From: Rhyacichthys aspro
Lineage: Eukaryota; Chordata; Actinopteri; Gobiiformes; Rhyacichthyidae
Assembly: GCA_036850595.1 (NCBI GenBank)
Contig: CM072165.1
Location: 13,104,609 to 13,168,608 of the forward strand
Direction: 5' to 3'
Length of the DNA stretch: 64,000 bases
Shown: piece after piece, positions 35,859 to 46,640 of the stretch
Layout of the letters: every line of letters starts with the position of its first letter
Numbering within the stretch: the stretch's first letter is position 1
Made by a program: the position numbers and the translations under genes
The notes under the pieces: model-generated
Databases searched by the model: none
The model's input: the letters and a program-made list of their open reading frames with translations, nothing else
Told to the model about the DNA's origin: nothing

Positions 35859-36106
35859 GGGGTGCACGGTAGCAGAGTGGTTAGCGCTCCTGCTTCACAG
35901 CAAGAAGGTCGTGAGTTCGAATCCCGGCCGACACAAAACAATGTCAATGTCTGTCTAAGTGTCAGCCCTGCGACGAACTGGCCACTGTCCAGGGTGTACC
36001 CCACCTAAGGCCCAAACTACACCACCTAAGGCCCAAGCTGCTGGGATAGGCTCCAGCCACCCCACAAATGGGATAAGCGATAAAAAATGAATGAATGAAT
36101 AATAAT
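35859..36106 (+). mobile_element. tRNA-derived SINE with LINE-like tail, near full length
   Basis: It starts GGGGTGCACGG. The A box TAGCAGAGTGG lies at 35870-35880 and the B box GTTCGAATC at 35915-35923. The body carries GTCCAGGGTGTACCCC and GGGATAGGCTCCAGCC. The tail is GGGATAAGCGATAAAAAATG plus ATGA repeats. AATGTCATAAT occurs exactly at 35839-35849 and 36107-36117 and fits an 11-bp target duplication, with nine unexplained bases before the head. A segment CACCTAAGGCCCAA is duplicated inside (about 36002 and 36023). It would be transcribed by RNA polymerase III and moved by a partner LINE. The family name is not assigned. Confidence 0.85.
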
Positions 36107-36117
36107 AATGTCATAAT

Positions 36118-36290
36118 GCTGCAACAAAAGAAATTAGCATCACCAGCTATATATGCACCAGCTTTGACTAACTCCATTTCGCTAACTGTATTCCAAATAT
36201 GATAATTGCATCTGACCCATTCAAGCTGCTGAGATGCACTGCTTTCCTCAGTCCACATTGTTTATGAACCTGTTTGATTAATTTTCTAAG
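36118..36290. other. No gene seen
   Basis: Short spacer between the SINE and the CNE-like block. Confidence 0.4.
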
Positions 36291-36790
36291 TTAATGTTAA
36301 TGACAATACTGTTGGGCCATTAATTATGCTCCTCAAGCCTGAATATTATCTGTCCTGGGGCCACAAAGGGCCCTGAGGCTGCTCGAGAGAACTGGAGTCT
36401 CAATATGAAATTAGAATCGAAACAATGTGCTCAATTTCCATATTTGTAGTTTATTATCTCCATTCATAAATATGCCAGTGATGGAGAGGCTGTGTGATAA
36501 AGCATTCAAAGCCGGCCGATTCGGTGCCTTTTATGCATTGACCGTTTAGCCCGTCAATTTGTGATTTACTTGTCGGACAGAGAGGGCAATTTATCAAAAA
36601 CAAAATAAAAATTCCTGAGGAGTGTGTCCGAGTGTTTACCTAATATTTTTGGAGAATGTTACGCGGCGTCTGGGAAATCATTTCTCGAGGGCAACGCCGA
36701 GTGAATAGAGTCAAATCAATTTTGTTCAGGAGAAGATGTGGGTGCATAAATAATGATGCTCTGTTTGGGAAGACTGGTGTTTTGATTTTC
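36291..36790. other. Strong CNE-like non-coding stretch
   Basis: Continuous repeat-free text with many TAAT/ATTA and ATTTGCAT-like cores: GGGCCATTAATTATGCTCC, TTTTATGCATTGACC, GTCAATTTGTGATTTACTTG, GTGCATAAATAATGATGC. Stops occur in all frames. The texture is that of a vertebrate developmental enhancer, but conservation is not shown here. Confidence 0.35.
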
Positions 36791-38239
36791 ATAATGATAA
36801 AGAATAAATCGTTTGAACTGTAACTGTTTGAATAATGTTTTACTGCAGCTCATGTCCATTTAAACCCCAAAGAAATAGAAAAGAAAATGAAAAACTGTTT
36901 GACCTTTGAGGCTTGCATAAATCAATGTGTTTTTAATTTAATAAAGAAATGAAACTGAGCAAAAAAAACATGACATATTACATGTTTAGTGATTGAGTGT
37001 TTAGTCCTGTCTCTGAAAATAAATATGGCTAAATTATATTTTCATGCATTGATTCCGTCACATCTGTTATTGTATCAGTGTCTAGGGGCCAGACAAATCC
37101 ATCAGCAATGAAAAGTGTTATGTCCCTTTAAAAACAAGCTTTGAAACAAGCGATGGATCAAAAGCCAATGAAATTACATTATTGTAGAATACCAGAAAAG
37201 TATTTTTTTTAAGCATAGAAAATTTCACACAGTAGTCAACTGTTTTTTCAAAGTATTAAATCGGGGTTACCTGTTTTTTTCTTTTGCATTTAAGGAAAAC
37301 TGAACTGAGAACTTTAATCACCTAATTGAGAATTTTGTATTCTATTAAGTGGTGCAGTTTTGCATGTGTAATTTGCAAATGCGCGGCAGGAAGTGTCTCA
37401 TTTAGCGGCATATTTACAAAAACTGCACAGGTTTTGTGGCTGAAGTCAAACTATGCAAAAATGGCACTAGAAATACTTGTTGTATGTATTCTACATTTGG
37501 TCAGGTCATTCTACATCATTTATGCAACTCATTTAACACAGCCCATCCAGAAATATATCAGTCAAGATGAGATAAAGTGGGATGTAACTGGAATAATGAG
37601 CTGTGCCACGCACCCTGTGGACACTTAGCACTTTAAAGTCTTTATGAAAGCCTTAGAACAACACATGAGCAACTTAAAAGTATGGTAACCCACATAGTTA
37701 ACTTATTTGTTGTGCAGTAGTTCATGTATGTGTTTCCTCTTTTTTCTCTTTCTGTTTTTATGCTTCTTATTTAGCATATATCAGTAAAAAAAAATGCATG
37801 CTGTAGTGGTGGATATGTAAGCAATAATGCACACTCGCATTCTCAAATGTCTTCATGTCTCTGCAACATCTCCTCAATCGGACTTTGTTGAAGCGTACTT
37901 TCTTTCAGTGTAAAATGTTGGCAATATTCACTGATTTTGAGATGCAAACCTTGATGAATTAAGTTACAAGCCTCATTTAAATACTCCCGTGCCCAGTTTT
38001 TGTGGTGTGAAAAGGAAACTCCCACAAATACGGTCAAAAACACGTTCGTTGATTGCGCAATGCTTCAGTAGATCTGGCCCTGGAAGTCATATTCTGGCTT
38101 GAGTCTGTGATGGGGAATGAATCACGTTTGATGATGAGATCTCCATTCAATCATCAGATTTATTCTTTTTTTTTTTTTTCCATGGGCTACATGTCAGAAT
38201 TGTTAACAAAAATGTAATTGACACATTTCCTATGAGTGT
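36791..38239. other. No gene seen
   Basis: AT-rich; small frames at 37326-37628 and 37843-38043 lack coding character or splice support. Confidence 0.4.
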
Positions 38240-38660
38240 TATTTGGCATATTCTCGAGCCCCAATCACTGACCAGGCTCTTCATGAATACTAATGACTAC
38301 ATACGATAGGGCTGTAATTCACTTCCTTAGCAACCAAACAGAAGGCTGCAGCAGATATGAAAATAAGTGGTAAGTCAACTGAGCGCCCCGACACCTCTCT
38401 GTGGCGTCACTCGACAACACTCTCGCCCGGGGGCCGGAGGGATGTTATTTACCTGGGAACGCTGAGGTGCAGATAACCGCATAGGAGGCACCGAGGCTGG
38501 GGAGAGTCACTGATAATAATGAAAGGGCTCTTTTAGCCCCGAGAAGCACAGTGAGTCACCCAGTCGTGGTCCTGACTCATAGCGGCCTTGGTACAGCAGC
38601 TGCCTCCAGGCTCGTTCAGTCACTGTGGTTAGTGGGCACCGGGATACGACATCTTAAAGC
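38240..38660. other. CNE-like non-coding stretch
   Basis: GC-balanced and repeat-free (CCCCAATCACTGACCAGGCT, GTCACTGATAATAATG, GTGAGTCACCCAGTCGTGG). No coding frame. Inference only. Confidence 0.3.
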
Positions 38661-40029
38661 AAGAAGAATGCTAGATATTCATATGTGCAAATCAAAATAT
38701 AGGTGGTAGTTTCATTGGGGCTGGGGCACAATCTAGGGCAAATGCAGGAATTCTAGAAAAAAAGTTGTGTAAATTCAAAATAATGTTAATTCCTATTTTT
38801 TATAAATTTGTATGCTAGTCGACACAGTGTACCCTGAATGGTTTTGAGATATTGGGGTTTAAAATGTTGATATTCTAATGAGCAACAAAAGCAAGGAAAA
38901 AACACCTAATATAATGTTAGAGAAAGTATCCTATTTTTTTATTTCAGTTCATTCTAAAAGTTTTTTTAAATAAGGGACGCTCGCATTGTTCCACACCGAT
39001 GTCAACAAAAAAGGAAGTCCACCAAGAAAGCGTTATATTTTAGTAAATATTGGCAGAGATAATTGCGGGATCACAATGGTCTGATGCTGAACATAGAAAT
39101 AGAAGAATAAGGTAAGCTTTAAACTCTAGCGAGGGATGGGATGGTGACCAGGATGGAAGACATGTAATGCATCCAAGGATTAAAAACCAAAACAGACATA
39201 CTTCTAAATAGACCAAAACAAAAGCAGCATCCTTATCACTGGGTTAACTGACATAAGACATCCAGAACCAGTTATATAGGATACTATTGTATACAGTTAA
39301 ATCTTTGTATTTTTTTTTTTAATTTACTTATCTATTTTTACACAGCATAGCTGTAGCCTTACATTGTTATTGATGATTAGTCTTTGCTCTCAATCATTTT
39401 CAAATGGGAGTCTCTATGTTCTCACATCTCTAAGCTTTTTTTTATTATTATTATTCATTTATACATTTGTATTTTATACATTGAATGTGATACAGAAAAG
39501 CTTCTGAAACATTTGATAAACTAAATGTTTTGAACCACTGAACTGTTAAAAATGAAAAACTTTTACTTCAGAGAAATATAGGACTGTTTTGAAAAATGAG
39601 CCAAAAGGGATCGAGGAAAAAACTGTCAAAACATTTTTATTATTTACGTTTTAATTAAAATTTGAGTTGCTGCTTAGTGTAACGTGTCAGCTAGTGTGGA
39701 GATTCAGTTGTACAGACTTGTTTTTGTGACAATAAAAATTATAATTGGTGACTATATAAATAAAGTATGTCTTTATATTTTGTCCACTGAGGCTCAAACA
39801 ATGACAGCCTAGTTTGGACGCTGTGATAAAGTCACAAATCCTTTGTAACTTCAATTAAATGCTTTAGGAGAAAAACAATATTTTGCAGAAATGATAAAGC
39901 TTTTCAATGTTGTGACAAATGCACTTGTAGTTTGTTGTCACCATTCGTTTTTTTTGTTTTTTTGTTTTTTTTGTTTTTTTTGTCTTCTGCAATAGATTTA
40001 ATGTCTTTTTTATTATGATTTAATAATTA
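38661..40029. other. No gene seen; T/G low complexity at 39948-39982
   Basis: AT-rich, with a TTTTTTTG-type array near 39948-39982. Confidence 0.4.
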
Positions 40030-40032
40030 ATA

Positions 40033-40160
40033 ATCGGTGGCACCTCGGTGGAGCACATGCTACATACTCAGTGTCACTGCTCTCTCTCTTGCCCTTTTTC
40101 CTGTCTATCTACAGACTAAAGGATATAAAAAAGCCCCCCAAAAACTTTAAAAATAAACAA
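40033..40160 (+). mobile_element. tRNA-derived SINE fragment of a second family
   Basis: GGTGGCACCTCGGTGGAGCA (tRNA-like head with A-box-like text), then CTCTCTCTCTTGCCCTTTTTCC, CTGTCTATCTACAGAC and AAAGGATATAAAAAAGCCCC. This matches the layout of a common fish SINE that ends CTGTCTCTCTAC..AATAAAGG..AAAAAGCCC. The B-box part appears deleted. Confidence 0.6.
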
Positions 40161-41284
40161 TAAAAAGTTCATCATCTCGCTTAATTCGAAGGCTAACATT
40201 CAGCCTTTAAAGGACCTGATTTTGAAGGAGCCTTTTACTCTAAAATAGACAGGTTAAAAACTAACAGCCATGTGCAAAGAGAGCTTGGTTATCATTGTTG
40301 AAACCTTATGTACCAGTTTACAAGCCAGTATGAGATTACACTCTGGAGACCATTCATAGATATTTGACTTTTCCGGCTCCCTGTTGTCCTCTAAACCAAT
40401 AACATAAATGTAACAGCCATTTAATGCAAGAATCAATAGCTCCTCGATACATTTACAGGCACACTTTAAAATGGCACTTTAATTGGATCACTGTAACTTG
40501 TTCAAGTGTACAAGCGCAGGATTGATTTATTGATTCATGTGTGACACAGGTCTGTCATACACTCAGACATGTTAGCTCAAGGCTAACTTGTAGCACTGAC
40601 CTGTAGCATAATTGCTTCTTAGTCCATGTGAACAGGTGGGTCAGCCCTTGCTTTTCATTCATATTTTTTTTGTTTCTTCTCTTCTTTATTTATTATGTTG
40701 GAAGTCTGGTTCTGGGACTTTTTAATATGTGCCGATTGCTTAGGACCCCTCAAGACCTGGCACTAAAATATGGACAGATATTTTAGATAGAATCATGGAA
40801 GTTAACTGACAGGAAGTATGATGGGATATAGTAAATATAGTAGATCCAAATGGTCAGAAAAGTACTGAAGCAGGTGTAGTTTTGCAGATAAAGCAGAAAA
40901 GTGAGAACCAATCGACTGCAGACTCAGGAGGAGCGTGTAAATCTGTAATATTAGCGGGTGGTTTAGATGAATCCTGGACATAATTGGCGGAATTGCCTGA
41001 AAGTAGCCACACAACTGGCACAATTGGTCCGAACCAGCTTCTAGGGCGAAACAAAATTGAATTCAGTGAGTTACTTGCAAAATTTGCCGCAAAATCCAGC
41101 TGCTGTGCAAGGTAACCACAATTAGACACAAAGAAAGAAAACACTTGATACAAATAAAAAATATCGTCTCATTACAGTTTCATATGATCCATTTGTTTGC
41201 ATGTTCAATCAGTGTCTAGCCTCAGTACTTTTATATGATGTATAGATTCATCAAACAGTGTCTCTCCGTCTGTCGTTGTGCCAG
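40161..41284. other. No gene seen; putative intron before the terminal exon
   Basis: AT-rich sequence. If the exon at 41285 is real, this is intronic. The pyrimidine-rich TCTCTCCGTCTGTCGTTGTG precedes its acceptor. Confidence 0.4.
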
Positions 41285-41424
41285 GCCCTGTGAATGAAAT
41301 CCACTACAGTGAGGACAGTAGCAGCGTGGAGAAAATCAATGGCCGCCTGGTACAGTGTGGAGAGTTCACTGAGGTTCCTCTCCTCTCCCCGGAGCCGCCG
41401 TCTGGGGCCTCGCTGCTGCTTTGA
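41285..41424 (+). CDS. Terminal coding exon of an unidentified plus-strand gene
   Basis: The acceptor GTTGTGCCAG/GCCCTG follows a pyrimidine-rich tract. The first two bases complete a codon (phase 1). The frame then reads PVNEIHYSEDSSSVEKING, RLVQCGEFTEVPLLS and PEPPSGASLLL before TGA at 41422-41424, giving 45 full codons. Third positions are clearly GC-rich in an AT-rich setting, and the peptide is polar with a hydrophobic LLL end, so it looks like a selected C-terminus. An AATAAA follows at 41565-41570. It may be the last or an alternative last exon of a large gene whose other exons lie outside this window or were missed. I do not recognise the protein. Phase-1 introns are common in genes for secreted and membrane proteins, but that is only a hint. 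Confidence 0.65.
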
Positions 41425-41564
41425 TATTTGCTGTTTTCATAAAGGGGATATCCAGACAGGGCAAGATGATACTTTGGTTGACCTTGGCCCGTCCCTGGTT
41501 TAGATCTGTGGTGCCTTTGCAAGCAAATATACAGAGTGTTAGAGGGAACTGTTTGATTTAAGAG

Positions 41565-41570
41565 AATAAA
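41565..41570 (+). terminator. Poly(A) signal for the terminal exon
   Basis: AATAAA lies 141 bases past the stop codon. A short 3' UTR and a GT-rich GATGTTTTCAGGTTG downstream fit cleavage just after it. Confidence 0.5.
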
Positions 41571-41924
41571 GCGATGTTTTCAGGTTGACTGCCGCCACCT
41601 ACATTGATTTTACTGATGTTGAAATGAAAGAAAAAGTAGAGTCAAGGTCAGTCTCTGGCTTCTCTCTTAGAAAAAGACTTAAAAGAAATCTGCAGGACAA
41701 AGGTTTACCTTTACTAATTCTTAATAAGGCGACATATCTGTGGTCTTTTATTCTGGTCTTATTTCCTCATGAGTAATTTCTTTAAGATATTAAGTGAAAG
41801 ATTTGCATGCTTCTGGAAAAGAACATTTTCAAAATGAAAAACATGACTCGGCAAGATTAAATCTCACAAACACAAATCGGAAATGCTGTATGATTCTCTA
41901 ATGCATAATGCATAAGTTCATACC

Positions 41925-42035
41925 AAGACAAGACCAAGACCTTAAAAAATGGTCTTAAGACTGGTCCAGACCTGAGATCAGTCTTGAGTGCTACATCACT
42001 AAAATTGACAGTGCTACATCACTAAAAATGACAAC
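41925..42035. repeat. Degenerate fish repeat (AAGACCAAGACC / GGTCTTAAGACTGG)
   Basis: Repeating AAGACC and GGTCTTAAGACTGGTCC words, then a tandem pair of CAGTGCTACATCACTAAAA-like units (about 41988-42028). Confidence 0.55.
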
Positions 42036-42095
42036 TCAACTGAACCCCTCCTTCACAGCAACATTACTTGTTAGAAAAGAAGTGCCTGTGTCAAA

Positions 42096-42317
42096 TCATG
42101 TTCTTGCATTTGATGATTGAGCCACATTTCTTTTATGCTTTTCACTTGCAGCATGAGCTCACAGATCACTGTGGTGAACTCTGATTTCACATTTGCCATA
42201 TTTGCAGAATGCTTTTTTATCATCATTTGGAACATTTCGAATCCACTCCATTTATACTTTCTCTTTTCCCCATTCTTTGCGCTGTTTCCGCCTGTATTTT
42301 CCCCATTGACCTGACAT
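42096..42317 (-). pseudogene. BED-type zinc-finger relic of a transposase-like or hAT-derived gene
   Basis: The minus strand reads MSGQWGKYRRKQRKEWGKEK, an in-frame TAA, then WIRNVPNDDKKAFCKYGKC, EIRVHHSDL, a TGA, and AHAASEKHKRNV before the last stop. The layout Trp-rich start, DD.KAFC..C.CEIR, HxxDL, H(x5)H is that of BED-like fingers that open many fish hAT-derived or ZBED-like proteins. The second cysteine of the finger reads Gly (TGC to GGC), and the TGA replaces an expected Arg (CGA), consistent with decay. The frame is otherwise kept, so only substitutions have broken it. The DNA-binding role is known for the fold; this copy cannot make a working protein. The exact family is uncertain. 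Confidence 0.6.
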
Positions 42318-42339
42318 TTTAACACACTGCCTCCACACA

Positions 42340-42606
42340 TTACCAACCGACCAACGACTCCACTACCTTGAGATCATGTGGGCGTAACTCATAGGACGTA
42401 TCTGACGTTACTTCAAAGGCACACTCAATCACGTTTTCCCAGACAGGGCTGCGGGCAGCGGTTGCCAAGTCTTCATTCACAGGATCAACACACACTGAGA
42501 AACAGTACTTTTTCCTTTTTTTCCGTTGTCTACAAAAAATTTTTTTGCGGCCGTGGCACATTAGAAAAATAGCCCAAAAAACATGCAGCTCTGTAATTTC
42601 CCCCAC
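42340..42606 (-). other. Open frame just upstream of the BED relic, unidentified
   Basis: An 88-codon minus-strand frame ends about 20 bases before the relic's ATG. The stretch VCVDPVNEDLATAARSPVWE is coding-like in composition, and a Lys/Arg-rich segment precedes it. It may be the 5' part of the same mobile unit, or chance. No homology is recognised. Confidence 0.25.
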
Positions 42607-42627
42607 AACTATATTTTCAAAATAGCC

Positions 42628-42658
42628 CCATTATTATTATTATTATTATTAATATTAT
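42628..42658. repeat. ATT trinucleotide microsatellite
   Basis: TTATTATTATTATTATTATT pattern with one change near its end. Confidence 0.9.
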
Positions 42659-43239
42659 CCACTTACTGTTATTCTGATTTGCAGTAATGTGTTTACTGTG
42701 AGAAGTAATTGTTTTAGTCTTAACCTTATTTAGTTAATTAAATGTAAAACGTTAATATATATTCATCTTACAAAATCCACAATAACTACTTTCACTTCAT
42801 GCTGACGTTCTTTTCAATTTCCATTTTGCATAATCATAAAGTGTGAAACTAACCCCATAACACACAGATACAACACAGGAACAGACTTTCTTTGCAGGTT
42901 TAGCTTTTGCCTCTTTGAAAATGGCAATAACCTTGCCCCAGGGAAAGATACACAATCTTTGTTTGCAACCTAACATCCTAAATTAATGTATTCAATAAAG
43001 GCTATAAATGTTTTAAATGAAAAATATGGGGAAATGTTTGATTATTTATAACTGTCAGTGTTTTTACAACATTGAACAAGCAAACAAATGCATGAATAGC
43101 TTATGTAATTAATACTAAAAACACTGAAAATCAAGGTTTTTTACCACACTACAGAAAACCATTATGAATATATATGTTCTTCCATTCATTTAAACATAAA
43201 TGCATCCTCTGACCTTAGAATAAAAGACATTTCATGAAT
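42659..43239. other. No gene seen
   Basis: AT-rich single-copy-looking sequence. Confidence 0.4.
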
Positions 43240-44350
43240 TGTGCTGGATTTAATAAGGTTAAACCGTCCATCTCCAACACTCCCATCGCTGCTGTGTCCA
43301 TCTGCCCTCGACCCAACACCAAGCAGAATCTGCAGCTGTCTCGCTGAGCCCAGATAAGCCTCTCAAAGTCAAGAAGGGTTAAAGCCGGGCCTCCTGTGGA
43401 CGTATGGAATGGGTTTAACATTATCTGTGGAGCTCTGGCTGTTAGCTCAAGGTGTTAATATGACCATACAGTAGCAATAGTATGCGCTAAAACGTAACAT
43501 TTACTGCTGTATTATTCTATAAGCACGAGCGGACTTTGATCTGCCATTTCCAATCCACAGGCCGTTATATTCAAGCTGACACGCTGACCGGAGTAGTGAC
43601 TTTTTCATTGCTGCTCATTTAGGAAATCAGTCCGGGATCACTAAATGTTACAGAGTACATTTTTACAAGAATGGCTGCTGGTGAATTATTTAGCCAGCGA
43701 GTATATTCAGTGACAAAATGCCTCTTAGAGCACTGGGCGTAATTATTTAAAATGTCAAATGTTACAGCAAGCAGACACTGTATAATATGCATGCTTTAGA
43801 AGATGTAAATGTGTTTGAAATGTGAGACGGAGTTTGCGATTTGATTGATTTCTGCCGTTCTGGACCAGCACACGCGCTCCATCCTCCGGGATTCTAGCCT
43901 TGTGCATTGAAAACCGTTCTTTTATAGCATCTGTATAAAGGAGGACATAATTGCCACAGTAAACCGCTTCTTTAGAATGTTAAACACTCCGGTTCGTAAC
44001 AGAACACGCCGTGACAGGTTTTATTAAGAGGCCGTTTTCTCGGAAAGGACCTTGAAATTCAATGGAGACAAAAGGAAAAGGAGGTTCGTTCCGTTTTGTC
44101 TGAAGAGCTCGTCTGAGAAGAGTGACCCCGGTTTTTCAATAAGCCTCACTGTAAAAGCAGTGTCTTATCAGCCACCACAGCCTAATATAATAATAATAAG
44201 GACCGTCATTCCGTTTTGCTTAATGCGCGCCCTGTCGCCTTCAGGGACGGTCCTGGAAGTTTGTCAGCGCTACCATCAAATCCACATCTGACTCTGTGCA
44301 GTACGTTTCTCATTTTAAACCTTAATGTGAGTCAGTGATAATAAGAGGTC
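43240..44350. other. CNE-like non-coding stretch
   Basis: Long repeat-free sequence of balanced composition (CACGAGCGGACTTTGATCTG, GAAATCAGTCCGGGATCAC, GAGCACTGGGCGTAATTATT). Stops occur in all frames, and the short frames at 43215-43421 and 44052-44291 have no splice context. Conservation is inferred. Confidence 0.33.
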
Positions 44351-44789
44351 GGGCACATCTTTAACAGCTATACGTTCTTGTTGAATGATGATTTCTGTTA
44401 GTGACATTCCTCTGACCCCAAATTACGACTAGAGCAAGTCTCAATGTGGCCAAATTATATCAATAAATGTACAAGTCTTATCACATTAAACATGAGGGCA
44501 CTTTCAAATACAACGTGGTGTTTCTTAATCTACTGAGTATCAGTGATAAAATGGTGCAGGATTTCAAGACTGAAGTGATAATATTGGGAGAATAAAAGAA
44601 AAATGATGAGAAAAGTTGTAGTTTTCAGGACATGACATCAATGTGTGACCCCATGCACAGATTTGTAACGCTAAAAATAATGCAGTATGTGTGGAATGAG
44701 CAATATGAATGTACAAAAGCGTTGTGGCTTCCTGTTAGAGTTCATATGACGACATGAGAGCACGTTTACGAGTGGAATTGCTGGTCTGG
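44351..44789. other. No gene seen
   Basis: AT-rich spacer. Confidence 0.4.
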
Positions 44790-45010
44790 CGCTAAAGTCG
44801 GAGCTAAAATTTTACAGTAAGCTCTAAACTTCAGTTTGGTGTAGTGTATTAGTATTTTGTGGACAAAAAAATAGGCCCAGTTTTACTTTTTTAACAAAAT
44901 AAAAGCAGGAGCGATCTCTAGGCTGCTGTTGGGGGTGAGTTGTGGTCTGAGACAGAGTCGGCAAAAAGAAAATTGGGTATAAATTATGCAGCGCTTTACA
45001 AAACAAGTCA
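44790..45010 (+). repeat. Unnamed dispersed repeat, copy A
   Basis: Shares AGTATTTTGTGG, a GG[CT]CC[AG]GTTTTAC core, AGCAGGA, GCTGCTG and GTCTGAGACAG-type blocks, in the same order and strand, with 59310-59500. The paired copies show a mobile or dispersed unit. No ORF or tRNA-like head is evident. Confidence 0.65.
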
Positions 45011-45261
45011 GTGTGTAATTATTTGGGCGGATTTTAATGAGTTGTATGTTCGATGTTGTTGATAACAGACATAAATGATTCAGATTCAGCCGACTTTCTT
45101 AATCCCACCAGGGGCAATTCATTTGAGCAGCAAATAAGACCACAAACAGACATGACAACAAACAACAAATAGGCACAGTAGCAAACAACACTAAACACAC
45201 AGTTGGAAGAAAAGATGACATATAATAGTTTTAAATATGACAAATGTTCAAACAGCTTGAA
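45011..45261. other. No gene seen
   Basis: ACA-rich spacer. Confidence 0.4.
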
Positions 45262-45338
45262 AGGCCTGAGGGATTGAAATCACAGCCTTCTTGCTGTGAG
45301 GCAGCAGTGCTAACCACTCTGCCACTGTGCAACAATAT
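45262..45338 (-). mobile_element. SINE head fragment, inverted
   Basis: Reverse complement: TTGCACAGTGGCAGAGTGGT, TAGCACTGCTGCCTCACAGC, AAGAAGGCTGTGATTTCAAT. This is the tRNA-like head of the 35861 family with A-box text kept (GGCAGAGTGG) and a decayed B box (ATTTCAATCC). The body and tail are missing. Confidence 0.75.
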
Positions 45339-46099
45339 TTAATATATCCTGTCCATAATATCAGTTTTAGTTCAGTCATTTGGGCATCGAATCAACTCTA
45401 AAATTCAAGCAAAGGCAAAGTGTATTAACTGTAATTGTGAATGCCAAAACAGCTTTGTAAAAACTGCACATAAGATCCACTCGTTTATTTTCAAGTGTGG
45501 CATAATTAATACATACTGTTTTGCCTCATGCTTTCAGAAAAGATGATCATCCAATAATGATTTCTGAAATTGTGTTTAATTAGGAGGTAATAGTCTGAAT
45601 AATGGCTGTGGAAGGTTAGGTGTGTTTTGGAGTTGCAGTTTCTTGTCTAATCATCCATCCATTCATCCGTCTACTGCCACTTTTCATTGGTCAAGGCAAG
45701 GGGACAGTAGATGTAGTCTTGTGTCGGCACTGGCACCCTCTTCTGGTGGAGGGGGATCATGAATGGGACATGTATTTAAGATGTCGGGTGGTGTCAGACC
45801 CACAGATATCTTTATTTCCACTAAGTCACTATGGGGAAGTTTCCATTACCAAAAGTGCTCCAAAGCATCACCCAAAAAGTGTAAAAAAAAATGTGCCACT
45901 TTGGTGACGCTACTCTGAAGTCCCAAGTGGTCCCATAAAGTTGTTTTTTTAAAAGACATATTGTAGTGAGTGACGTTAAAATTGCCCTGCAGGTTGACTA
46001 CAATGCAATTCAAAATCTAAAAAGTCTGACACAGGTTTACACAAAGAAAAACAACTCAATTGACCTTTGTGGGTTTCAAAGAGAATGACTGGTGGACAG
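45339..46099. other. No gene seen; possible decayed repeat tail near 45650
   Basis: CATCCATCCATTCATCCGTC at about 45651-45670 resembles an inverted LINE/SINE GATG tail. The rest is unassigned. Confidence 0.3.
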
Positions 46100-46640
46100 G
46101 AAAATAAAAGGTACACACTCACACAATTCGCAATGGCCCCATCATCTGCTTTGCATTTTATCCATGATTGCGAATGAAATGCAGCATGCCGAAACAAGCC
46201 CGGCCTTCACTGGAGTGGTTTGTTTACGTGCGGCGGCAGAAAGCGGCTTGATTTACTAATCTGACTGATGTTCCATGTCTTCGCTCTTCCGCTGGTTTGG
46301 TCTCTGCAGGTGGTAGTTAGCGGCCTTAAATAAATGACAAATTGCATTACATATACACATAGGAAAGGAATCGCTTCGAAGGCGACCGATATTTTCCGAG
46401 AACAAGCTTTCCCGTACGCTGTGTTTGAAAGCATTACTCCATGTTCCTATGTGGACATAAATAGAAACACTCTATGAATGTATGTATTTGTGAACGTAGC
46501 ATGAAATCTGTAATTTGGAAGCAGTGATGCAGACAGTGAGCATGCGTTTCCTTGTGGCGTTGCACAGAAAATCGAATCACCCAGAGCTCGTGGTAAGGCA
46601 TTCTGAGAGATTTATTGGTTTAGAACATCAATTACTGCAA
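46100..46640. other. CNE-like non-coding stretch
   Basis: Repeat-free and balanced (GCGGCAGAAAGCGGCTTGATT, CTTTCCCGTACGCTGTG). No exon seen. Inference only. Confidence 0.28.

Noticed and set aside
35861..35934. Functional tRNA gene
   Set aside because: A and B boxes are present, but the ends do not pair into an acceptor stem and the segment continues into a SINE body and tail.
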